64,000 nt of DNA. Source: Allolobophora icterica (Eukaryota; Annelida; Clitellata; Crassiclitellata; Lumbricidae). The stretch lies in the NCBI GenBank assembly GCA_963556255.1, contig OY744605.1:11271379-11335378 (forward strand), in the 5' to 3' direction. Made by a program: the position numbers and the translations under genes. The notes below the pieces were generated by a model, which searched no databases, had not been told where the DNA came from, and saw only the letters and a list, made by a program, of their open reading frames with translations. Shown piece by piece: positions 55,859 to 64,000 of the stretch (the first letter of the stretch is position 1; each line of letters starts with the position of its first letter).

Positions 55859-57205
55859 TATATGTACAGCATGTTCAAAAGCACTGAAAACACGTCTGTA
55901 ACTGCTGTAGGCCTACAGAGGTGCATCTTAAGATGACTTTAAAATGCTTCTCGAGCTATCTGACGATTTACTTCGTATGTTTAATGGTAGACCGTTCCAA
56001 TGGGATGTAATATATAATTGTAATTGTAAGTGCTTATTTATATAGAGCCTTTTAAAAACTCATCAGGTTCTCCTGGCCTGGTAAAACAAAATGGTCTTCA
56101 ACCACTTGCGAAACAGACGCTGGTCCAGTGCACTAAGTAATATAATATAATCATGGTTTATATAGCGCATCTTCGAGAAAACTCATCATAGTCGCATTTA
56201 TTACCACCGTAGCACTCTGCTGTCTCCTCGGCTTGACCTCCCCGGACTCTGACCTGGCACCGGAATGGACAAAGAGGACATGGCTATTGCGGACTTGATT
56301 TGATATAGCGCCGGTGAATAAGCTGGTCTTCCTGACGTGGCTTTTGTATGACGCTGAGACGTTTCGGAGATTTACATTAACATTACATTTATAATGTAAA
56401 GTCTACACATTTAGAGCTTTAACTGCTGCTGCTCCCTTATAATTACATAATATATCAGACAATGCATAACATACATTAGCAAATTGCACAGTGCTGAACA
56501 TCAAATTCTTGGTCTTAAAATGCCTTTACAACAAGCAGTACCAGAAGAAAAGTTCACAAAAGCCATCACAAGAATGTCATGATGCCATTTCGCTCATTTG
56601 TGAAAGGTATCTAAAAGTCGATATATCTTAATACATATACATTCTCATGAATATTTGTAGCTTTTGTCCAAGCATATGCACACCACTGATAACCAAATGG
56701 CTAAAGTAGTAGCTAGTACCTAGATTAGTACCACAAGGTAAAGCTGTCTTTAGCTTCAGTTAGAAAATAACTTAAAGATGACAAAAATCAAATATCAAAT
56801 CTACTATACCTCAGGGCTATCAACTGAGAAATGCCCACATTACATAGTATCTTCCATAACCGTAGATGTAAAAATTGACATATAAACACAGTATTTACAA
56901 ATAAATACTCAAATATACACACAAACATGTGCACACATGACCTTGGAGAAGAGGAACCACTTGTTATTTACCAGATCAGCCTGGAAGAGGCATTTTCCCT
57001 AAGACCATGAATATTGATTTTCCATCCAATTAATGCATCTGTATCTCACTGTGAACAAAATGATCTATGCTAATGCTATATTGAAGCCAAATTCTATTGT
57101 CAATGCATCGGGTACAGACAAGCAAAATTTGTATATGTTATTTCCTACCAAATAAATATTTTATATTTTCTTAAAATAGTTGCTGAAATTTTTGAAAAAA
57201 AGTCC
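55858..57205 (+). repeat. 1.3-kb dispersed repeat, copy B
   Basis: Collinear with 44546-45812. It contains an extra block (about 56140-56400) that includes a GAATAAGCTGGT SINE piece with a TTACATTAACATTACATT tail. Sequence identity looks well below 100 percent, so it is not a recent duplication. Confidence 0.85.
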
Positions 57206-57387
57206 TGAATTTTATAACCTGACTTTTGTAAAATAGTAGTAAGTCCATTCCCGACCCGACACATGGCCATTTTCTCAGCCAATGTCACATATTATTGCAG
57301 CTACTTGGCTTTGGTATCGTGATAAAATGCTAAATTATTGTTAATTGCCTTTAACGTTCCAGCTATACCAGTTACTGTGATGAACCA

Positions 57388-57393
57388 TTTATT
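57388..57393 (-). terminator. ERG28 poly(A) signal
   Basis: AATAAA on the minus strand, about 10 bases after the ERG28 stop codon. Confidence 0.6.
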
Positions 57394-57403
57394 GCAGAAG
57401 CAT

Positions 57404-58096
57404 TCAGTCATACTTTGACTGACGGTTGGCTCTCATTTTCCTTGAAATCTGAATGTCTTCCACACGCTTTGGCATAATGTCATTTTCTTTGGCTTCCTCA
57501 GTCTTATGCATGCACCAGTACCCGACAAGCATGCCGACTATACTCACACTAGAAATAATAAGTGGTGTCAGGACTCCCACCGTCAGGCTGGCTGTTTTAA
57601 ATACGAGCACCTCGGTCGTGAAGTGAGCAAAGGCCAGCACAAACGAGATGAACGTTAGATGGTAAAGTGGTTTCACCGTAATGTAGAAAGCACAGCTTAT
57701 TCTCAACAGTGCCGACACAAGCGTCCACATTCCAAAGAGACGCGCCGCCAGGTCGTTGATTTTCTCCGCGGAACCGGTGTACAGACGTTTGCCAAGGAAC
57801 GAATGATCAAAGAAGCAGCTGATCGTGTTTCCAAGCGCCATGATCCCTACTACACAGATCCATCCCTGCAAAGATCGCAGAACGTTGCTCTTCGTAAATA
57901 TTTTGCCACCGAATCCCATTTCTTTCTTCGCAAACCCAACTGATCGCTGTGTTTCGGGAGCAGTATTTAGATGGTAATTGCCTTCAACTATGATCACCGA
58001 AATCGTTCCCGAACTTCGATTACCGGAAATAACAACCTCTGCTGATGACCTGCTCATGGCACGCCCAGAGCCGTATATTACCAAGAGTTCGGACAA
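57404..58096 (-). CDS. ERG28: ERG28 (ergosterol biosynthetic protein 28 homolog)
   Basis: A single open frame of 230 codons. Residues about 71-200 align by eye with animal ERG28 over its full length: NVLRSLQGW, then IMALGNTISCFFDHSFLGKR, LYTG, LAARLFGMWTLVSALLRISC, LYHLTFISFVLAFAHFTTEV, and GVLTPLIISSVSIVGMLVGY. In the known family this is a small ER membrane protein of four or so hydrophobic segments that tethers sterol C-4 demethylation enzymes; the hydrophobic segments are visible here. Residues 1-70 have no family counterpart. Internal Met codons at 58057 and 57919 are alternative starts, the latter giving a near-normal length. The coding part has no intron. It diverges from the THAP gene. 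Confidence 0.92.
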   Translation of the reverse strand: MSELLVIYGSGRAMSRSSAEVVISGNRSSGTISVIIVEGNYHLNTAPETQRSVGFAKKEMGFGGKIFTKSNVLRSLQGWICVVGIMALGNTISCFFDHSFLGKRLYTGSAEKINDLAARLFGMWTLVSALLRISCAFYITVKPLYHLTFISFVLAFAHFTTEVLVFKTASLTVGVLTPLIISSVSIVGMLVGYWCMHKTEEAKENDIMPKRVEDIQISRKMRANRQSKYD

Positions 58097-58232
58097 GTAT
58101 GGCTATTGAGCGGTCCCAGTTCTTAATTTAGATACTGTTGATCACGTGGTTACTGGACGCCATTTTGAGTCCTTTGGAAGTGGATGAGCCGTGTGTGCGC
58201 TAGATGTTTGTTTTTGTGGAATATTGGAAATA
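58097..58232. promoter_or_regulatory. Compact divergent promoter between ERG28 and the THAP gene
   Basis: Only about 136 bp separate the longest-frame ATG of ERG28 (58096) and the THAP ATG (58233), in opposite directions. The segment contains GATCACGTGG (an E-box CACGTG at about 58142) and ACGCCATTTTG. A shared bidirectional promoter is inferred. The 5' UTRs must be very short or overlap the other gene, or ERG28 starts downstream at 57919. Confidence 0.5.
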
Positions 58233-59094
58233 ATGCCTCGTTTCGCTGCTGTTAACTGCTCGAATCGACAGGATAAAGGGTTTCGGTTGTTCCGTTTTCC
58301 GAGCAACAAGACGCGCTATGCTTTGTGGATCGCGAAAGTGAAGAGAGACAACTGGAAGCCGACGTCGTGTTCAGCTCTATGCGAGGTAGGCAGTGTTTAC
58401 TTGTGGCCTTTGAATTGGGATAGGCCTACTAGGTGATTATTATATGCAGCTGTACGAACGAATACGATACATAAAATATGCTGGACACAAAATGTGCCCG
58501 ATAGCGCATTGGAAAACATCTGGCGTAGAGTGCGAGAGGTACAGAGATCGAGTCCCATAGGCGGACATGCTTTGTAGGCTGCAATTTGCGCCGTGTATTG
58601 CAGGCTGTCTGTTCTGTTAGTAGTTAAGATTTATCGCATAACATGTACATGTACAGCGCAGTGCGTTTGCAGGCGCTTAATTAAAGAGTAAATATTATTA
58701 TTATTTATTATATTAATGTTAATGAAGTTATTGCAGTGTGATTGGATGCAGCCTGTAATTAAGAAGTGGGTGAACTCTTTTTGGCGGTGGTGCGAAAGTG
58801 GAGTTGCCCACGCCTGGTTGCGTCCCGTTGTATAGGATTGAAGTCATGTGACTTTGTACACTCTAAATTTTCTTGGTCACCTTAGTGAATTTTGTGTCAT
58901 CTATAAAGATTGTTAATATTTTGTAGGCACATTTCCATGACAATCAGTTCGAGAGAAATCATAAGGACGGATGGAGAAAGCTACGACCCGATGCTGTGCC
59001 AACGCTCTTCACACACAGTGTACCGGTGCGTGTCAGAAAGCCACCACTGAAACGCAGCCCAGAAGAAAACCAGACAAAGACTGTTGCAAATTAG
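58233..59094 (+). CDS. THAP-domain protein, two exons, short
   Basis: Exons 58233-58385 and 58927-59094 join in phase 0 (TGCGAG before GTAGGC; acceptor TTTTGTAG), giving 106 residues. The THAP zinc-binding fold is nearly complete: NCSNRQDKGFRLFRFP, WIAKVKRDNW, then LCEAHF (C-x2-H) and the closing LRPDAVPTLF. However, the first zinc-ligand cysteine expected before AAVNC is Phe (TTC). THAP domains bind DNA and occur in host regulators and P-element-type transposases. Nothing follows the domain but a basic tail (VRVRKPPLKRS). In the next frame an open segment (TATAVDLSLPLLSR) continues to a donor-like site at about 59190, so the true 3' end may be longer. Confidence 0.78.
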
Positions 59095-59339
59095 CGATCA
59101 TGTGTCGAACACAGCTACAGCAGTAGATCTTTCTCTACCACTGCTGTCACGGCAGGCACTGCGTCGTCCAAAGCACGACAGCTTTACGATGGTAATTTAG
59201 TGTCACTAATATGTTGATTAAAATGTTGCTGCACACCATTCTAAGTTCATGGACTAATCCCGGATTTTATAAAAGGGTTAGTCATCCCCTCCCCATACAG
59301 CCGCCCATTAAGTTTTAGTGCAGTGTTGCACAATGGTCG

Positions 59340-59420
59340 TTAAGTTTACTTTAGGGCCGTGCTGTTCAACCCACATGCGGCTCGCAGGCTGATTTTAAAT
59401 GGCCTGCCTGAGCTGAAGAC
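59340..59420 (+). mobile_element. hAT-like terminal fragment
   Basis: TAGGGCCGTGCTGTTCAACC then GGCTCGCAGGCTGATTTTAA. The inverted counterpart is seen at 24495-24552 (TTAAAATCAGCCTGCGGGCC, then GACAGCACAGCCCTA). These are two ends of one family at distant places. Confidence 0.5.
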
Positions 59421-59559
59421 CAACCGGGAAATAAAAAATTGCAAGCACAAGTCAAAGCCAAATATCTCACTAAAAAACATGCTTGGGCGTTTATTGGTAT
59501 ACTTTTTGGCACTGAACTATTATAAAGCATGGCATACATGCTATTATTCGCTGATTATT

Positions 59560-59860
59560 GCATAATTATGCCATAATAAATGTTAATACAGTTAATAATT
59601 TTGATTGTTATGTTGCACATTGTTATTCAGATCTTGCATCCATCGAGACTTGGATATGTATGCATTGTCTAATTGACATTTTTCCTTTTAGTAACATTCA
59701 AAATAATAATGATTTTCTTAACACTGCTTGTCAACAAAACATCTTCATGATCATGGGTGATTTTAATGTCGACCTTTTGAAAATAGAAGACCACAATGCA
59801 ACTAGTTCCTTCTTTGATTCTATGTCAGCTTATAATTCTGGAAGCTTGTAGTAGTGAGGG
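59560..59860 (+). mobile_element. LINE endonuclease-domain fragment
   Basis: The frame contains IFMIMGDFNVDLLKIEDHN, the GDFN motif of apurinic-type endonucleases of non-LTR retroelements, followed by FFDSMSAYNSG. Only this piece is present. Confidence 0.7.
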
Positions 59861-59960
59861 AGCTGGTGAAAATGTAGCTTATGACCTATTCATTTCAAAA
59901 TACAAATGCAAGGTCTCTTCGCTTATTTGCTTAGATCGCTAGGCACTAATTTGACATTTT

Positions 59961-60179
59961 ATGGTTGTTTCAGTTTTTAACGACACAGCTTTCAGACACG
60001 AGTACCTGACTACATCTGAAAGTGTATCGAACAGCACTGCAGATGCTACATCGCATTCGGTTACTGCTTCAACAACGTCAGCAGCTGACGCCACTGCTCC
60101 TACTGGACATTTCATGGCACGATTTCGTTGCAACTTTCTCTTTTTTCAGAGACCTTTGCTTCGTGGCAAAGAACTGTAG
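59961..60179 (+). other. Ser/Thr-rich ORF, possible distal THAP-gene exon
   Basis: A frame after the acceptor-like GTTGTTTCAG reads FNDTAFRHEYLTTSESVSNS, then a Thr/Ala/Ser-rich stretch, and stops at 60177. It could be disordered coding sequence of the upstream THAP gene or chance. No matching donor could be proven. Confidence 0.2.
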
Positions 60180-61044
60180 CCTGGCCCGGATAAACCGGCA
60201 GACGAGCTTACGCTTGATCTCATGACATTCCGGTAAGTTTGCCTCTGAAGTTCGGGACATGATTTCTCACAAAAGCTGTTCACGTAATCATTCGAAGTGC
60301 TCAGATAAAAAAGATTGTTGAAGCTGTTGGAAAGCAATTTCTGCGGACAGTAATATACTGAAGGCGGTCTTATTGCACGGTGTTAGACAACCCGGCCTGT
60401 TTTCTTTCAGCATAAGCAAACGTGTTATTTCTGTTCCAAGTTTTTGAGTATAATCTTGAGCTTTAACAGAGGCAATACATGAGGGACATGTGACATCATT
60501 ATTTTCAACACGAGAGCAATCTCAAGCTGTTCTTCAACTCGAGTGCTGCGGGAACTGCATTTTTACTGCGAACACACGAAAACAAGTTTTCTAAACAGTC
60601 CTGAGTCAGTCGTGCAGTCAACAAAAACTTAAATTCTCAGTATTTAGCAACCTATCCTGCAACTGCAACTGCAAAACAGACAGTATAACACCACTTTGAA
60701 CTGGCTTCCAAGAAGCTGTCGTGCCGGGCTTGGCAATAGCTATGCTTTCAAATACATCAACAACCGAATACAGAAACGATAAAGCAGAATTGTATTTATT
60801 AACGTCTAATTGCTAATTGCAATAATGGGATGATGCGACGACATCAAATCTACTGTAACCATTTGTTCATCATTTCTAGAAACCAGCACGTTGTCAATAT
60901 ATTACGATCCCAGTTGTTTGTTTCAACCATCAGCCTAAGTGCCGCTGAAACACGATTACTATGTCAGTTGCAAGTTCAATGCTAAACAACTGTACGAGCA
61001 TCATAGATGCATTACTTCGTTATTTGAACGATAATCGGTTAAAT

Positions 61045-61833
<789 letters not shown>

Positions 61834-61899
61834 GGTTAAATGTTTGTATTAATCGTATTATACGCAAACTGCAGGGTGCTCACCTCTGTACACCGGTTA

Positions 61900-62255
61900 T
61901 TAAATTATATCAATACAATACAATACAACTAAAAATTTATAGCGCGCTTCAACAAGACAAGTCTTGCACAGAAGCGCGTTGCGCTACACTTCTAGTCATA
62001 GTACAATGTGAATAGGTGAGTTTTTAATTTAGATTTGAATTGTGCTACAGATGCACGTTGACGGACTGTAGTTGGAAGACTGTTCCATTCTGTAGGTCCT
62101 GAGACCGAGAAGGCACGACTACCAAACTTCCGGTTTGTGCGAAGTACAGTAAAATCCCCTCGCGTGGCCGATCTGAGTATTCTGGAATTGGAAGCAGAAC
62201 ATGGCGTGACCATATCGGAACTATTATCTTCCTTTAACAGAACTATGCGCAACTT
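61900..62255 (-). mobile_element. LINE 3' end with ATTGT tail
   Basis: The minus frame has FGSRAFSVSGPTEWNSLPTT then QFKSKLKTHLFTLYYD and a stop. A short 3' UTR with GCGCGCTATAAAT and about four TGTAT/ATTGT units (61905-61930) follows. Confidence 0.85.
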
Positions 62256-62281
62256 TCAAGTATTATGTGTTGTTCATAAAT

Positions 62282-62420
62282 CAGTGTTTAATCTAGATGT
62301 CTTTGGGGGGGTAAAGTTCCCCCAGGATTGATGTTTCCCCCCAGAGGCCGACAATATTATAATGTTGAGAGCTTTTGGGAGGCAAATCCCCCCCCAGGAT
62401 ACATGGTGATATATGGTTTC
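62282..62420 (+). mobile_element. Left-end fragment of the 40657 hAT-type family
   Basis: It begins CAGTGTTTAATCTAGATGTC and has the same GGGGGG/CCCCCCAGG blocks. The right terminus is absent. It inserted next to the LINE 3' end fragment. Confidence 0.65.
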
Positions 62421-62984
62421 CCCCCTAAAGGACTGAAGACAACTCGTTACTGTGGAGCCAAGTGGTGGCATGAACTTTCAAGTAATATTAGACACATTAC
62501 TTCACATCGAAGATTTTAAAGCATGTTGAAATTGTATTTGATTGATTCCATGAGTATGTAGACAGTGCCTGGATACAGGTTACAGATAGAATAAAGATCA
62601 TGATGCAGGTTACAGTTAGTATAAATAAAGGTCATGAAACTTGTTGCTTTGTTAGCAATGATGGTTGTTAGTGCTATGATTGTTATTAAGTGTTGTATCT
62701 ATATGTCGGGTGTTTTTGTGTTATATTGAGCATATGATTTGATTTCGTATTATTTGGGCGACCGGCGAGATGAGTCCTACGAGACTTCTCCAGTAGCCTG
62801 CCACTATATCTGTATTTATAATGCGTTATTGCTGTGATTGTTTCATTTGCTGGCGAATAAAAAACTACTTGCTTAATTACTTACTCAATATGACTCATTA
62901 AAATTATCTAGGACAAGTTTAGATTCTGTTTTGCTTTCATTTTTCTTGTGTCTGTCACTACTCGCATATACATAGTGCCATTTA

Positions 62985-63470
62985 GAGTGTAATTTAATGT
63001 AATGTAATAATGTAATGTAATATAAACATTTGTAAAGCGCTCCTCGCAGCAGAGCTATTCAGAAGCGCTGTAAACGTGTTAGGCTTGTGCAAAAATAAAG
63101 GTCTTTAAGCATTTAAGTTTAACTGGTGAAAACGCCACAATAAGGGAGTTCAGTCCACAGTGAAGGCCATAGGTCCAGCCAAAGCAAAGGCCCGATGCTG
63201 AGTGAACGAGGTACTAACAAGTCCAATCGGTCAGTAGAACGAAGAGGGCGAGAGAAGCGTGAAGAGATTTGTTTGCTCATCAGTTCAGAAAGGTACATAG
63301 GCGCTAAGCCGAACTGGGATCTAGTGACTAGAAGGACCTTGGAATCTAATTTGAAACGGGACAGGGAGCCAGTGAAGTTCAGTTTGCATATAGGAACTGA
63401 TGTGTGAGTATCGTGGTAAATGGGCAATAAGTCTATAGCTGCACCATTTAAGACAGATTGCACATGAGAC
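62985..63470 (-). mobile_element. LINE 3' end with TTACA tail
   Basis: The minus frame contains FKLDSKVLLVTRSQFGLAPM and YLSELMSKQISSRFSRPLRS, then degrades before the AGPxxWNSLP block (WPSLWTELPYCG). The 3' UTR has GAGCGCTTTACAAATG and ends in ATTAC repeats (62990-63025). Confidence 0.8.
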
Positions 63471-63720
63471 AGCCGAACATTACTATGTTACTGCGCGTTA
63501 TTCCGTTTGTAATTGCTTCCCATAGGCCTAGTCTGTTAGTTCTGTGTGAAAGGAGCAGCAGCCTCAGGTTCTGGTAAAGTCTTCCAGTCGGTCTGTTGGA
63601 TTCATTGCACCCATTTCTGCAACAGTATCACTGTATTAGGCGGGTTCAAGGGTCACTAACTGGTGAACTCGTGAATCGGCATCCGCAATACAGTTACGAC
63701 CACAGCGGTTTCCGTGGGTC

Positions 63721-63886
63721 CAGAGGCGCAGCCAGGCTTAAAAAGTGGACACACACCCCTCCCGTCTCCCGTCACAGTGAAATTTTCAAAAATATCGATG
63801 CGATGCCTAATTCTTGTTTGGATTTGATTTGGTGGGGGACGCACGTGCGTCCAGTCACTCGCGTCACGCTGCCGGCGACGCCCCTG
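63721..63886. mobile_element. hAT MITE (CAGAGGCG family)
   Basis: The element is 166 bp, CAGAGGCGCAGCC to GGCGACGCCCCTG. It is flanked by the perfect 8-bp duplication cgtgggtc (63713-63720, 63887-63894). It shares GGACGCACGTGCGTCCA with the element at 10597-10910. Confidence 0.92.
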
Positions 63887-64000
63887 CGTGGGTCAACAAC
63901 TTTCGTATTATCAGCTATTATTGTTGCAAACTTGCAAATTATTGCTGATACATAGGATTACATTACAATTATAGTCATATCAATTTGGCATTTCTTTTGC

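Overview
The window looks like a repeat-rich nuclear segment of a metazoan. Coding information sits in short, GT-AG-bounded exons spread over kilobases. Microsatellites, minisatellites and DNA transposons fill the introns. The recognisable genes are animal genes: DZIP1, JHY, an LDL-receptor class A exon, a THAP-domain gene and ERG28. The repeat content (hAT elements, tRNA-derived SINEs, LINE 3' ends with microsatellite tails) and the recurring AGGCCTAC-type words suggest a marine invertebrate, possibly an echinoderm or another invertebrate deuterostome. I cannot fix the species.

Layout. From 1 to 6.7 kb on the minus strand are seven exons of DZIP1, a basal-body and ciliogenesis zinc-finger protein; the 3' part lies beyond base 1. 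From 10.2 to 19.2 kb, also minus and head-to-tail with DZIP1, is a JHY-like ciliary gene. It has one 2.3-kb exon carrying a long glutamine-rich tract and two poly(A) signals after the stop. From 21.4 to 23.2 kb is a GC- and CpG-richer promoter-like segment. From 23,166 to 40,548 on the plus strand I could reconstruct a five-exon gene whose splice phases all agree. It encodes a putative secreted protein of about 262 residues with 15 cysteines in the mature part, from no family I recognise. From 47.7 to 48.5 kb are two candidate 5' exons, one behind a double CCAAT box. At 51.2 and 54.6 kb are a linker exon and an LDLa exon, both phase 1-1. From 57.4 to 59.1 kb is a divergent pair: ERG28 in one uninterrupted reading frame (minus) and a small THAP-domain gene (plus), with start codons about 136 bp apart.

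Mobile DNA dominates the rest. Thirteen hAT-type elements can be delimited by their ends plus 8-bp target duplications that are perfect or nearly so. Two more have imperfect duplications and one has none. One 2.3-kb copy with transposase remnants split a tRNA-derived SINE inside a DZIP1 intron. There is also a deleted mariner-type element with a TA duplication, a Harbinger-like element with a TTA duplication, and about ten LINE 3' ends or fragments. A 1.3-kb dispersed repeat is present twice. Tandem arrays include a 2-kb array of 17-18-bp units, and a 21-bp array that clearly grew out of a SINE. Simple repeats create many long but meaningless reading frames.

DZIP1 and JHY both act in cilia, so their adjacency may be functional or ancestral. 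The other genes show no obvious pathway link to them.
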